DNA from: Flavobacterium akiainvivens | GTDB lineage: Bacteria; Bacteroidota; Bacteroidia; Flavobacteriales; Flavobacteriaceae | Direction of reading: 5' to 3' | Length of the DNA: 64,000 nucleotides | NCBI RefSeq assembly: GCF_001278115.1 | Contig: NZ_LIYD01000005.1 | Coordinates: forward strand, 1,937,431-2,001,430 | Shown: piece after piece, positions 1 to 9,444 of the stretch | Layout of the letters: every line of letters starts with the position of its first letter | How positions within the stretch are numbered: the stretch's first letter is position 1 | Program-made: the position numbers and the translations under genes | Notes under the pieces: generated by a model | Database searches by the model: none | The model's input: the letters and a program-made list of their open reading frames with translations, nothing else | What the model was told of the DNA's origin: nothing

Positions 1-3
1 TTT

Positions 4-30
4 ATGGGAGTCGAAAGGCTCCCATTTTTG
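4..30 (+). terminator. Rho-independent terminator of an upstream gene
   Basis: The arms ATGGGAG (4-10) and CTCCCAT (19-25) pair around a short loop and are followed by TTTTTG. It most likely ends a gene that lies left of the window. Confidence 0.75.
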
Positions 31-39
31 TTTTAATAC

Positions 40-62
40 AATTGTAAATTTTATTTACAATT
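40..62. promoter_or_regulatory. Perfect AT-rich palindrome before the type IX cargo gene
   Basis: AATTGTAAA (40-48) and TTTACAATT (54-62) are perfect inverted copies with a 5-base spacer. A T-run follows, so it could be a weak second terminator. It could also be an operator for the gene starting at 118. No protein can be assigned to it. Confidence 0.35.
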
Positions 63-117
63 TTTTATTAGGAAAATTGAATGTTAAGCTGTTATCATAT
101 AATAAACCAATCGAAAT

Positions 118-1956
118 ATGAAAAACACATTACACGCCATTCTGTTATTTTTATTTATTACCCCTGTATTTTCTCAAGACTACTCCTGGCAATGGGCTAC
201 CCGCGGTGGCGGCACTAAAAGTTCGCCTGCCGAAAGCGTCTCCGGTTACGACTTTACGAGTGAACAAATTAATGATATAGTAGTAGACAACGATAACAAC
301 TATTATTTTTTAGCCTACATGACACAACAAAATACCGAATATGACGGCCTGCCCATACCGGTATACAATGCACCACAGGGCAATACCGGTGGTATTGATA
401 TTGTGCTTATTTCCACCACGTGCGACGGCACCCTGCGGTGGACACAAACCATAGGCGGGGGCTATAACGATTTTAGTTACAAGCTGGGGCTTGATAACAA
501 CGGCGGCCTGTACCTTTCGGCTTATGTAATGAACCTCTCTGCACCGGGACAAATGTATTTACCGCCCCATTTTTCGCCCAATGTTGCATTGCCGGAAGGT
601 GAAAACAACTTAGACCCGCAGGAAGGGCGCAAAACTGCCGCCGTGGTTAAGTACAATACCCAGGACGGTGCACTTGTATGGTACAAAATGCTGCAGGGCG
701 CTGTAAGCCCCACTTACATGTCGTCTATTATAAGCAATATAATTGTAGACACCGACGGCAACCTCCGGGTACTGGTGGGCCTGTACAGGGGTACACACCT
801 TGACGGGCAGGTAACCGTACCGGATAGTTTTACCAACACTACCCAGTTTTATATTGTTAAATTAAGCCCTGAAGGCGAATACCTTGATGTAACTGAGCTG
901 CCCATGCAGGGTGTGTTAGAGATGTCTCAGTTTTGCTTTAATTATGATGAAAACCTCAACCGGTATTATATAGCAGGCTTCAGGACCTACCCAGGCTACA
1001 ACACCCTTATGCCTACAACCTATGGCGGGGTAGACTTTACAAAAAGCGTTTTTATTCTGGCCCTTGAAGAAGACGGCACCGAAATATGGCGCGTGGAAGA
1101 AGTAAACAGTGCGGGTTTAAATGCCACCCAGTTACAGGCTTTTGTTATTGATGACGATTCAAACCTATACCTTGTCGGAAAATATTTCAGGGTATTCGAC
1201 ACAGTAGTATCGTTAGGCAATTACACCTTTCCATCTACACTGGGCAATGTGGTGTATGTACTTAAAATGGCACCCGATGGCACCGTTATATGGGGTACCT
1301 CGCCGCAAACCGAAACCTCCTCTAACTTTATTTATGACATTGCCATTAACGGCGATGAAATTGCCGTTGCTACCGAGATGTTTCAGCAAACCTGGGACGA
1401 CATAACCATAAACCGCGGGCAGAATTACCTTACCGACCCGGTTATCCTCCGCATAAACAAAGAAACCGGCAATGCTTTTGCCATACACGATGTTAAGGGA
1501 CCCTTTGGCTTTAAAGATTCTTTTACCGCCATAGCTACTGATAAAGACGGGAACTATATTACCGGCGGTTACTTCCGCAGCCAGCTTTTTACCGATGCCG
1601 AAGATGGGATAGAAACCCTTGAAAAAGTAAACAACATTACCAGTTTTACCGATTTTTTTATAGCCAAGCTTGCCAAAGTGCCCTGCGGGACGGGCACAAC
1701 TACAGGCCTTAACGAAAACAGCCTGCAACAGCTTAAGGTATATCCTAACCCGGCACATAATACCATAGAATTTGAAAGCACTAAAGAAATTGCATCATAC
1801 ACCCTTACAAACATGCTGGGGCAAACCCTGCTTAAAGGCAGCCTTAACAGCAACAAGGGCAGTATAAACATACAGGCGCTACCGGTGGGCAACTATGTGC
1901 TTGCACTTAAAGCCACCACAGGAAAAGTAACCACGCAGCAAGTAATTAAAATGTAA
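118..1956 (+). CDS. Secreted beta-propeller-like protein with type IX (Por) sorting domain
   Basis: The 612-residue product has a signal peptide (about residues 1-19, ending VFSQ) and a C-terminal type A sorting domain (about 538-612, starting LKVYPNPAHN and ending VIKM). It should therefore be exported by Sec and then moved across the outer membrane by the type IX system. The body carries spaced repeats of the kind DGTxxW (CDGTLRW, EDGTEIW, PDGTVIW), as in SBBP-type beta-propeller proteins of Bacteroidota. No catalytic motif is recognised. It stands alone, with a terminator on each side, and its substrate or partner is unknown. Confidence 0.8.
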   Translation: MKNTLHAILLFLFITPVFSQDYSWQWATRGGGTKSSPAESVSGYDFTSEQINDIVVDNDNNYYFLAYMTQQNTEYDGLPIPVYNAPQGNTGGIDIVLISTTCDGTLRWTQTIGGGYNDFSYKLGLDNNGGLYLSAYVMNLSAPGQMYLPPHFSPNVALPEGENNLDPQEGRKTAAVVKYNTQDGALVWYKMLQGAVSPTYMSSIISNIIVDTDGNLRVLVGLYRGTHLDGQVTVPDSFTNTTQFYIVKLSPEGEYLDVTELPMQGVLEMSQFCFNYDENLNRYYIAGFRTYPGYNTLMPTTYGGVDFTKSVFILALEEDGTEIWRVEEVNSAGLNATQLQAFVIDDDSNLYLVGKYFRVFDTVVSLGNYTFPSTLGNVVYVLKMAPDGTVIWGTSPQTETSSNFIYDIAINGDEIAVATEMFQQTWDDITINRGQNYLTDPVILRINKETGNAFAIHDVKGPFGFKDSFTAIATDKDGNYITGGYFRSQLFTDAEDGIETLEKVNNITSFTDFFIAKLAKVPCGTGTTTGLNENSLQQLKVYPNPAHNTIEFESTKEIASYTLTNMLGQTLLKGSLNSNKGSINIQALPVGNYVLALKATTGKVTTQQVIKM

Positions 1957-1979
1957 CGGGTTGCAACAAAAGAAATTAA

Positions 1980-2010
1980 AGGGGTATGGTTTTAAATCAT
2001 ACCTCTTTTT
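1980..2010 (+). terminator. Terminator after the type IX cargo gene
   Basis: GGGGTATG and CATACCTC pair with one G-U and are followed by TTTTT. It lies 24 bases after the stop of the gene ending at 1956. Confidence 0.7.
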
Positions 2011-2020
2011 GCATAATAAA

Positions 2021-2046
2021 AAAGCCGGTGCTAAAACACCGGCTTT
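2021..2046 (-). terminator. Terminator of the arabinan operon
   Basis: AAAGCCGGTG (2021-2030) and CACCGGCTTT (2037-2046) form a perfect 10-bp stem. On the minus strand it is followed by a T-run, so it ends the transcript that runs through galM. The 160 bases between it and the galM stop hold nothing recognisable. Confidence 0.75.
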
Positions 2047-2206
2047 ACAGATAATTGCTAAACATTAACCCTTTGTAATAAATATCAACCCAAATAACGT
2101 TTATTACGCGTTTAGAAACTAACCCAATTACTTTTATATTTCTCATTGATAATCGATGGCAGTCATTCGTCTATCATCTATTATCTTTAATCTATTCTCT
2201 CTACAG

Positions 2207-3373
2207 CTACTTTACAGAAAACTTATACGTAGTTTTAGTGGTATACTTCTCTCCCGGTTTCAACACCGTGGTAGGGAAAGACGGCTGGTTAGGGCTATCA
2301 GGGTAGTGTTGTGTTTCAAGACACAGGCCACTGCGCTTTTGATACTTGCCACCTGTTTTGCTGTCTTTTGTACCATCTATAAAGTTACCGCTATAAAACT
2401 GTATGGCGGGCTCTGTTGTGTATACCTGCATAAAACGGCCCGACTCCTTATCATACAGGCTGCCTATTTCTTTAAGGCTGTTAGACGCATCGTCAAAAAT
2501 CCAGCAGTGGTCATACCCCAGGCCTTTTTTAAGCTGGTCATCGGCCACATTAATGTCTTTGCCTATGGTCTTAGCCTTAGTAAAGTCAAACGGCGTACCG
2601 GCCACAGCCTTAAGCTCGCCCGTAGGGATAAGCGTGCCATCTACCGGAAGGAATTTACCCGCCTTAAGCTCCAGTTCCTGGCTTTCTATGCTCTTGCTAA
2701 AATCACCCGAAAGGTTAAAATATGAGTGCTGCGTTAAGTTTACCACAGTAGCCTTATCGGTTTCAGCCTCATAAGCTATGGCAAGCTCGTTAGCATTGGT
2801 AAGCGTGTAGGTAACCGTTACTTTCAGGTTGCCCGGATAGCCTTCCTCGCCATCTTTAGCAGTATAGGTAAGCTTTAAGCCCGGCTCATCGCCTTCAACA
2901 GGCGTGGCGTCCCATACTCTTTTATCAAAACCTTTACCTCCGTGCAGGCTGTTAGGCCCGTCGTTTACGGTAAGCTGGTAGTCTTTTCCGTCAAGCGTAA
3001 ACTTGCCCTTTGCAATCCTGTTTCCGTAGCGGCCTATTACAGCACCAAAGAAATACGGGTTGCCGTCAAGGTACAGGTCTGGCGTGGTGTAGCCCAGCAC
3101 CACATCGGCAAACTTACCGTTCTTATCGGGCGCGGTTAACGAAAGTATATCGCCACCCATGGTAATTACCTCTATGGTCATGCCATTGGCATTGGTAAGC
3201 GTATACTTTTCAACCTTTACACCATCTTTAGTAGTGGCATAATCGCTTTTAACTATAGAACTTTTAGCTTTAGCTTCGGTGGTTGGTTGCATATCCTCTT
3301 TTTTTTCGTCTTTACAACTTAAAAGCATCAGGCTGCACATAAGCAGGCAAACGCCCTGTTTAATTGTTTTCAT
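2207..3373 (-). CDS. galM: Aldose 1-epimerase (mutarotase), lipoprotein
   Basis: The 388-residue product interconverts alpha and beta anomers of free sugars. It begins with a lipoprotein signal (LLSC, Cys20) and so is exported and lipid-anchored. Family motifs are in place: NSLHGG with His144, LTQHSYFN with His216, and the catalytic Glu353 in GLCLETQHYPDSPNQ. Its position at the end of the arabinan locus and an operator copy shared with susC suggest that it works on L-arabinose released by the neighbouring arabinofuranosidases. It has its own promoter region, so it can be read apart from the long operon. Confidence 0.9.
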   Translation of the reverse strand: MKTIKQGVCLLMCSLMLLSCKDEKKEDMQPTTEAKAKSSIVKSDYATTKDGVKVEKYTLTNANGMTIEVITMGGDILSLTAPDKNGKFADVVLGYTTPDLYLDGNPYFFGAVIGRYGNRIAKGKFTLDGKDYQLTVNDGPNSLHGGKGFDKRVWDATPVEGDEPGLKLTYTAKDGEEGYPGNLKVTVTYTLTNANELAIAYEAETDKATVVNLTQHSYFNLSGDFSKSIESQELELKAGKFLPVDGTLIPTGELKAVAGTPFDFTKAKTIGKDINVADDQLKKGLGYDHCWIFDDASNSLKEIGSLYDKESGRFMQVYTTEPAIQFYSGNFIDGTKDSKTGGKYQKRSGLCLETQHYPDSPNQPSFPTTVLKPGEKYTTKTTYKFSVK

Positions 3374-3438
3374 GGTTTGGTTGTTTAGTTATTACTCCCC
3401 TACCGTTATGCCTTTAAGAAATCGTTGTAACAACATAA

Positions 3439-3446
3439 CAAATATA
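3439..3446 (-). promoter_or_regulatory. Probable -7 box of galM
   Basis: On the minus strand this reads TATATTTG, a perfect match to the Bacteroidota TAnnTTTG box. It lies about 65 bases upstream of the galM start. No clean TTG is seen at the -33 position, which falls within the operator-like sequence at 3462-3480. Confidence 0.5.
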
Positions 3447-3461
3447 GGATTTATTTTAAAT

Positions 3462-3480
3462 AAATGTAATTTTTACACTT
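3462..3480. promoter_or_regulatory. Putative AraR operator upstream of galM
   Basis: AAATGTAATTTTTACACTT is identical to the sequence at 17350-17368 in 18 of 19 positions. Its core TGTAA-TTT-TTACA (3465-3477) is a perfect palindrome. It lies over the expected -33 region of galM. Assignment to the divergent Nudix-type regulator at 17558 is inference from shared location. Confidence 0.6.
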
Positions 3481-3487
3481 TTTATTT

Positions 3488-5470
3488 TTACTTGATCTTA
3501 ACCCTGAATACCACTACGGCCTGGGCAGGTATTTCAACGTCAATTTTGCTGCCGTTTAGCGTAAAGGTACTGGTTTTTGGAGTTACTTTTTCTGATGTAA
3601 AATTGTTTTCAGCCTGCAGGTCGTCGCTTTGAAGCATAATCATCTTACCCTCTTTAGCCAGTTTTTTACCTTTAACAGCAATATCTGTTTTTTGGGCTTT
3701 GGCTGTTGTATTTACCACTTTAACAATAACCTCGCCTGTTGCTGCATCAGTCACCGCAGTGGCATACATACCGTTTTGCCCGGTAATGGCCTTGCCTCCT
3801 GTAGTAATGCTTACCAAATCAGTACCCGGGTTTTGGCCGTACAGCTGCTGTACATAGTAGTTAGGTGTAGCAAAGCTGTTTAGGTTGTCTACCCAAATAA
3901 GGTCGGGCGTCCACTGCCAGCCTTCCACGTGGGCAAAAAGCGGTGCATAGCTCGTCATGTGTACAACCTCAGCATTACGCTCAAGGCCGGTCATAAAGGC
4001 GGCTTCGCTAAGGGCGGCCTCCCAGTTGTTTTTGTTTTCAGGGCTTGCAATGGCTACAGTTTGTGCAGCATATTCACCTGCAAACACTTTAGGGCCTTTG
4101 CGGTCATAATTATCATAACGGGTTACGTTTTGCTTAAACCACTCCGGCTTGGCATAGTAGTGCTCGTCTATAATCTGGGCGTTAAGGGCTTTCAGTTCTT
4201 TCCAGGCATAATCAAAATGCTCGCCTGTAGGGAACGGCCCGCTGGTAGAAATAATCTTGATGTTAGGATATTTAGCGTGTATGGCTTTTTCAAACACCTT
4301 GTAGCGCTCTATATAATCAGGGCCCCACTGCTCATTACCCACACCTATAAACTTAAGGTTAAAAGGCTGTGGGTGGCCCATTTCGGCGCGTTTTTTACCC
4401 CATGTTGTGGTAACAGCGCCGTTGGCAAACTCAATAAGGTCTACGGCATCCTGCACAAACGGGTCAAGCTCGGCCATTGGGGCAAGCTCGCCTGTGTTAA
4501 ACTGGCAGGCAATACCGCAGCTCAGTACCGGTAGCGGCTCTGCACCCAGGTCTTCCGAAAGCTGGAAGTACTCAAAGAAACCAAGGCCAAACGTTTGGAA
4601 ATAATCCGGGGTTTGCTTGTGGCCAAACTCAACATTCCAGCGGTTTATAATCATTTCGCGGTCTTCAACAGGGCCAATGCTTTTTTTCCACTGGTAGCGC
4701 TGCTCAAGCGTGCGCCCCTCTACAATACATCCACCGGGAAAACGCAGGAAGCCCGGGTTAAGGTCATACAGCTTTTGCGCCATGTCTTTGCGCAGGCCGT
4801 TTTCCCTGCCGTTCCACGTATCTTTAGGGAAAATGGAAATCATATCCATATTAAAAACGCCTGTGTTGTCAAACGTAATTTTAAGCTGCCCTTTGGCATC
4901 GGTCTTCGTGGCTTTAATCTGGCCTTTGTAGGTTTTCCAGTCTTTACCGCTTACGCTAATGGTAGTTTCGCCAATAACGCCGCCTTTTTCATCAACCAAC
5001 TGGAATTTTATTTTAGAGATGCTGCCGCTTTGTGCAGCCCCCATAAACGACACATTGTAGGTATCGTTAGCCTTAATGCCCATACCGCGGAAACCCTCGT
5101 TAACCAGGCTGTAACCGGCGGCATTGTTTACCTCAACACGAATCATGTGGCGGTTAATTTCTTTCTCGGTCTTGATAACCGTTGCATAACCTGACTTCTC
5201 GTTAAGCGAATGCTTGTCGCTATTGGGCTGGCTCCACCCCATCATAGGGTTAGCAAACTCAAACGAGCGGTTTTTAACCAGTTCGGCATACAGGCCGCCA
5301 TCGGCACCCAGGTTAATATCTTCAAAGAAGATACCATACATGGTGGGCTGTATTTTAACACCGGTGTTTTTTAAATCAAGTACATAGCTGTTTTTCTGTT
5401 GGGCAGTGCACAGCAGGCTACCGCTAAGGGCAAGTGCCAGGGCTGCGTTGCTTACAAAGTTTGTTTTCAT
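3488..5470 (-). CDS. GH51 alpha-L-arabinofuranosidase with inserted carbohydrate-binding-like domain
   Basis: The chosen start (MKTNFVSN) gives a 660-residue protein with a signal peptide. An upstream in-frame ATG at 5548 would place charged residues before the signal and overlap the GH127 gene by 55 bases, so it is less likely. A CBM4/9-like beta-sandwich region lies at about residues 75-215. The GH51 barrel carries the acid/base Glu380 (GNEQWG) and the nucleophile Glu466 (FAGEYAAQ). It should cleave terminal alpha-L-arabinofuranosyl side groups from arabinan or arabinoxylan in the periplasm. It is the second GH51 of the locus and longer than the one at 11088-12638. Confidence 0.9.
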   Translation of the reverse strand: MKTNFVSNAALALALSGSLLCTAQQKNSYVLDLKNTGVKIQPTMYGIFFEDINLGADGGLYAELVKNRSFEFANPMMGWSQPNSDKHSLNEKSGYATVIKTEKEINRHMIRVEVNNAAGYSLVNEGFRGMGIKANDTYNVSFMGAAQSGSISKIKFQLVDEKGGVIGETTISVSGKDWKTYKGQIKATKTDAKGQLKITFDNTGVFNMDMISIFPKDTWNGRENGLRKDMAQKLYDLNPGFLRFPGGCIVEGRTLEQRYQWKKSIGPVEDREMIINRWNVEFGHKQTPDYFQTFGLGFFEYFQLSEDLGAEPLPVLSCGIACQFNTGELAPMAELDPFVQDAVDLIEFANGAVTTTWGKKRAEMGHPQPFNLKFIGVGNEQWGPDYIERYKVFEKAIHAKYPNIKIISTSGPFPTGEHFDYAWKELKALNAQIIDEHYYAKPEWFKQNVTRYDNYDRKGPKVFAGEYAAQTVAIASPENKNNWEAALSEAAFMTGLERNAEVVHMTSYAPLFAHVEGWQWTPDLIWVDNLNSFATPNYYVQQLYGQNPGTDLVSITTGGKAITGQNGMYATAVTDAATGEVIVKVVNTTAKAQKTDIAVKGKKLAKEGKMIMLQSDDLQAENNFTSEKVTPKTSTFTLNGSKIDVEIPAQAVVVFRVKIK

Positions 5471-5493
5471 ATTGTGTTTGTTGTTAAAGCTTC

Positions 5494-7446
5494 TTATTTG
5501 GTTTCGGGCAGCCATACTTTCATTTTGCCAATGCCCCTGTTGCTCCATGAGTAATACGGTATGGCTATAAATTTCTGGTTGCCGGTCTTACCTTCTATGG
5601 TAAGGATGCCGTTTAGCATTTTAGGCTGTTCCTTAAGTTTAAAGGTTGTTTTATTGTTAATGGTTATGGCGTCTACATTAGCATTATCTGCCTGTTCTAC
5701 AGTATATACAATAGGCCCATATTCCAGCGATACCTTGCCACGGTCATCGGCAATTTTGTCGCTGGCTACCACCTCGCGCACTTCCATAGGGAAGTCAAGG
5801 GTAACCACATCGCCCTTTTTCCAGGTGCGGTTTACTACATAGTAGCCGTCTTTTTCAACACCGGTTACCTTTTTGCCGTTTACGGTAAGGCTTAGCTTAC
5901 CCGTGTAGGCATCGGCATAGCTGTACAGCCCGCCTGGCATAACCTCATTGCGCGACCAGCCCGGTATGCGGAACTTAACCGTAAATGCACCCTCTTTTTC
6001 AGGGGAAACCGTAACCTTAACCTTGCCATTCCACGGGTATTGTGTGGTTTGGCTGATGCTGATTTTTTTACCTTCAAGCTCGGTATCGGCAGTGCTCGAC
6101 ATATACAAATTTACATAAAGCACATCTTTTTCGGTAGCATAAATAAGCCCCGGTATAGCCGGAATAAAACGAATAAGGTTGGTTGGGCAGCACGAGCAGT
6201 CAAACCAGCCCTGGCGGGTGCAGGCACCGCGGTTAAACAGGTACACACCATCGCTCTCCAGCGCATTAGGGTAAAAGAACTCAGTACCCTTAAGCGAAAT
6301 GCCGCTTATAAGTCCGTTATACATGGTGCGCTCCAGCACATCATAATATTTTACATCGCCCGTAAGGTTAAACAGGCGGTTGTTCCAGTACACACTGCCT
6401 ATGGCGGCGCAGGTTTCGTTGTAGGCGGTAAGGTTGGGCAGCTCATAGTTTTCGCCAAAAGCCTCGCCATCGTGCCTTGCCCCAATGCCCCCGGTTATGT
6501 AGGTTTTCTTTTCAACCATGTTGTCCCAAAGCTTGTCTATGGCAGTGCGGTACGCCTGGTCTTTATAAATAGCGGCAATATCGGTCATACCGGCATACAG
6601 GTATACGGCACGCACGGCATGGCCCACTACTTCATCCTGCTGCGTTACCGGAACGTGATCTTGCGCATAAGCGCCAAACTGTTCTTTTTTGCGCGGGTCT
6701 CCCCTGTGGTCAAGGTAAAACTTGGCCAGCTTAAGGTAGTCTTCCTTACCTGTAATCATGTACAGCTTTACAAGGCCGGTTTCTATAATCTGGTGGCCGG
6801 GTACTGCCAGTATCTGCCCCGGGTTTTCGCCAAAGGTTTTTACAAACAGGTCGGCATTTTTAAGGGCAATATCTAAAAAGTTGCGCTTGCCGGTAGCCCA
6901 GTAGTGCACAGCAGCAGCCTCATACATATGGCCGGCGTTGTACTCTTCGTGGCTCATGTTCATGTATTCCCAGCGTTCGCCTTTTTCTACCTTAACCCAC
7001 GGTGCAGGCGGCTTGGCCGGGTTTATGGTGCGCCATGTGGTAAGGTAGCCGTCTTTTTCCTGGCCTATTTTTACTATAGAAATAAGCGAATCCAGCAACA
7101 CCTCGAGCTTGGGGTTTGGTGCGCTAAGCAGTGAGTTAGAGGCACCCTCTATAATTTTGTACACATCGCTGTCGTCAAACGGCATCTGACCGCGCACTTC
7201 GCCTTTCATTTGCCCGCCGGCTATAAGGAAGTTTTCAAACCTGCCTTCTTCGCTGCACTTTTGTATGGCATATTCAATGGTTTTTTCCTGTACCTTTTTT
7301 ATGATGGGCAACCAGAAATCATCGGTCACCTTTACATTTTTAATAGGCACCGGCTGTATGGGGTAAGCCGATAAGCTTTCCTGCGCGTGGGCTGCACCGG
7401 CAACGCCAACAAGCAGTAAAAGGCTTAATTTCTTTACTATATTCAT
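5494..7446 (-). CDS. GH127 beta-L-arabinofuranosidase
   Basis: The 650-residue product has a signal peptide (about residues 1-21, ending AHA) and the full GH127 fold. Residues matching those of the Bifidobacterium HypBA1 enzyme can be seen: the acid/base candidate Glu328 (HDGEAF), and the zinc-site Glu344 and Cys346 (NETC) with Cys419-Cys420 (SCCPTN), one of which is the nucleophile. It would release beta-linked L-arabinofuranose, as found on some pectin side chains and plant hydroxyproline-rich glycoproteins. This adds a linkage that GH43 and GH51 enzymes do not cut. It lies 18 bases after the preceding GH43 gene, within the operon. Confidence 0.9.
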   Translation of the reverse strand: MNIVKKLSLLLLVGVAGAAHAQESLSAYPIQPVPIKNVKVTDDFWLPIIKKVQEKTIEYAIQKCSEEGRFENFLIAGGQMKGEVRGQMPFDDSDVYKIIEGASNSLLSAPNPKLEVLLDSLISIVKIGQEKDGYLTTWRTINPAKPPAPWVKVEKGERWEYMNMSHEEYNAGHMYEAAAVHYWATGKRNFLDIALKNADLFVKTFGENPGQILAVPGHQIIETGLVKLYMITGKEDYLKLAKFYLDHRGDPRKKEQFGAYAQDHVPVTQQDEVVGHAVRAVYLYAGMTDIAAIYKDQAYRTAIDKLWDNMVEKKTYITGGIGARHDGEAFGENYELPNLTAYNETCAAIGSVYWNNRLFNLTGDVKYYDVLERTMYNGLISGISLKGTEFFYPNALESDGVYLFNRGACTRQGWFDCSCCPTNLIRFIPAIPGLIYATEKDVLYVNLYMSSTADTELEGKKISISQTTQYPWNGKVKVTVSPEKEGAFTVKFRIPGWSRNEVMPGGLYSYADAYTGKLSLTVNGKKVTGVEKDGYYVVNRTWKKGDVVTLDFPMEVREVVASDKIADDRGKVSLEYGPIVYTVEQADNANVDAITINNKTTFKLKEQPKMLNGILTIEGKTGNQKFIAIPYYSWSNRGIGKMKVWLPETK

Positions 7447-7464
7447 TCTTTTTTTGGGTTTGGT

Positions 7465-8460
7465 TTAATTCATAGGTGCCACTTTAGGCCAGCCGTTTTC
7501 CCATGTAATTTCTTTAATGGTAAGCACCGGCCTGCCTTTTTTGGCAATTTCATAAGCGTGGAATACAAGGTAGTCTTTTCCGTTGAATGTGTAGGTACTG
7601 TTATGGCCCACACCTGCCCAGTTTTTATTGCCCTCTATTACCAGTGTGCCGCCGCCCTGGTTAAGGTCTTTTCCGTTGGCATCAAGAAAAGGCCCGTGCA
7701 CGCTCTGGCTGCGGCCTACCACTACTTTATAGGTACTGTTTTCGCCACGGCAGCAGTAATCCCACGACAGGAACAGGTAATAATAGTTGTCTTTCTTAAA
7801 AATAAAAGGCGCCTCAAGTGCGGCATCGCCCGGGTTTGCATCCTCAAGGCTAAAGCTGCGCTCACGGCGTGCTACGGTATACCACTCTTCGGGCTGATTG
7901 GCAATTTTAGTCAGTTCCGGGGTAAGCTTAACCATTTTAAGCCCATCCCAAAACGAACCGAATGTAAGCCACGGCGTACCTTTTTCGTCTATAACCAGGT
8001 TAGGGTCTATGGCGTTCCAAAGGTCGCGGTTGGGTACAGATTGTACTACAATACCATGGTCTGTCCACTTAAAATCCTTACTGGCAGGGTCGAGCGTTTT
8101 GTTAGTCGCTACACCTATGGCTGATGTATTTTTTGCGAAAGACGACACCGAGTAGTACAAATAATACTGCCCGTTATGAAACGAAACATCGGGCGCCCAG
8201 ATGTGGTCTTTAAAATCAGGGGCTACGGTTTTGCCCCATGCAGGAGGGGCATCAAACACCGGTTTTTGCTTTGTCCAGGTTTTCATGTCCTTAGACGAAA
8301 ATACCGATATGCCGTGCCCGGTGCAAAACAGGTAGTAGGTACCGTTTTGCTGTATCATTACTGGGTCGTGCACAATAGTTTCGCCTATGGGCAGCGCCTC
8401 CTGAGAGAGGGCGCTGCCACAAGCTAAAACTAAACTAACCCAAACTAAAATTTTTTTCAT
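7465..8460 (-). CDS. GH43 arabinanase or arabinofuranosidase, secreted
   Basis: This 331-residue five-bladed propeller enzyme has a signal peptide (about 1-19, GSALSQ). The three acidic residues of GH43 are visible: Asp32 in VHDPV, the Asp in NAIDPNL and the Glu in LEAPFIF. A central His (GVGHNSTY), typical of endo-arabinanases, is also there. It probably cuts alpha-1,5-arabinan or arabino-oligosaccharides. It has only the catalytic domain. The gene is separated by 2 bases from the GH43 gene before it, so the two are likely translated together. Confidence 0.85.
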   Translation of the reverse strand: MKKILVWVSLVLACGSALSQEALPIGETIVHDPVMIQQNGTYYLFCTGHGISVFSSKDMKTWTKQKPVFDAPPAWGKTVAPDFKDHIWAPDVSFHNGQYYLYYSVSSFAKNTSAIGVATNKTLDPASKDFKWTDHGIVVQSVPNRDLWNAIDPNLVIDEKGTPWLTFGSFWDGLKMVKLTPELTKIANQPEEWYTVARRERSFSLEDANPGDAALEAPFIFKKDNYYYLFLSWDYCCRGENSTYKVVVGRSQSVHGPFLDANGKDLNQGGGTLVIEGNKNWAGVGHNSTYTFNGKDYLVFHAYEIAKKGRPVLTIKEITWENGWPKVAPMN

Positions 8461-8462
8461 AC

Positions 8463-9428
8463 TTATTTTGTTATGCCTTCGGTTGTCATTACCACACGCT
8501 TAAGGGTGCCGTCAGGGTTATAAAACAGCCTGTCTATACAAACCGACCTGCGGAAACTGCCGCCATGGGGCTGTAATGCACCGTTGTGGTAAATAAAATA
8601 CCATTTGCCTTTAAACTCAATAATACTCTGGTGGTTGGTATTGCTGTTACCTGCAATTTCATTCAAAATGCCTTTGTACTCCCACGGGCCTTCAATGCTT
8701 TTGCTCATGGCATAGGCAATCTTCTCCGGAAACTCATAGGCATACGACAGGTAAAACCAGTCGCCTTTTTTATGAATCCACGGTGCTTCGGTAAAATGCG
8801 GAAGGTCTATAGCGTGTATATCGCCTTCGGTTTCCAGCATATTATCTTTTAGCTTTACATACTTGCACACGGTGTTGCCCCAGTACAGGTATGCCTGGCC
8901 GTTGTCTATAAACACGGTTGGGTCTATATCATCCCAGGTTATGCCGGTTTGGGTGGTCATATCGTTAGTAATAAGCGCATGGCCCAGGGCATCTTTAAAC
9001 GGCCCCGTGGGCGAATCGCTAACCGCCACACCTATTGCCTTGCCGGGAATGGTGGCGTGCTCTACCGTTACATACCAGTAAAATTTGCCGTTGCGCTCTA
9101 TAACCTGTGCTGCCCATGCATCGCCTTTTGCCCATGCAAAATCAGTCGTTTTAAGCGGAACCGGGTGCTCTTTCCAGGTAACCATATCGGCGCTGGAATA
9201 TACCACCCATTCGTTCATCTTATAAAAATGGAAATCGTTTGGCGCCTCATCGTGCCCGCCATACAGGTATACCGAATCTTTATACACCAGGGCGGCAGGG
9301 TCGCCTATATATTTATCTTTTATTATGGGGTTGTTCTCTACACCGCTGTTGTTGTTTACAACCTGTTTTTGGGATGAACAGGCTAACGTTACTACAGCGC
9401 CAAGCACAACCAATACAACTTTCTTCAT
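8463..9428 (-). CDS. GH43 glycosidase, lipoprotein
   Basis: The 321-residue product has a lipoprotein signal (TLACSS, Cys17). The GH43 triad is visible as Asp43 (IGDPAA), the Asp in DIDPTVF and the Glu in FTEAPWIH. The sequence around these motifs resembles GH43 enzymes annotated as beta-xylosidase or alpha-L-arabinofuranosidase rather than the endo-arabinanase type of its neighbours. In this locus an exo-acting arabinofuranosidase is the simplest role. Subfamily cannot be fixed by eye. Confidence 0.8.
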   Translation of the reverse strand: MKKVVLVVLGAVVTLACSSQKQVVNNNSGVENNPIIKDKYIGDPAALVYKDSVYLYGGHDEAPNDFHFYKMNEWVVYSSADMVTWKEHPVPLKTTDFAWAKGDAWAAQVIERNGKFYWYVTVEHATIPGKAIGVAVSDSPTGPFKDALGHALITNDMTTQTGITWDDIDPTVFIDNGQAYLYWGNTVCKYVKLKDNMLETEGDIHAIDLPHFTEAPWIHKKGDWFYLSYAYEFPEKIAYAMSKSIEGPWEYKGILNEIAGNSNTNHQSIIEFKGKWYFIYHNGALQPHGGSFRRSVCIDRLFYNPDGTLKRVVMTTEGITK

Positions 9429-9444
9429 GGTTTAATTTTGGGAA

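Noticed and set aside
5471..5548. Upstream start for the GH51 gene
   Set aside because: It would add 26 charged residues before a good signal peptide and overlap the GH127 gene by 55 bases. The ATG at 5470 fits better.
6040..6876. Long open frame on the plus strand within the GH127 gene
   Set aside because: It lies opposite a well-supported enzyme gene, has no recognisable domain and an amino-acid make-up typical of antisense reading. Similar frames opposite susD (12888-13685), GH43 and GH51 genes were dropped for the same reason.
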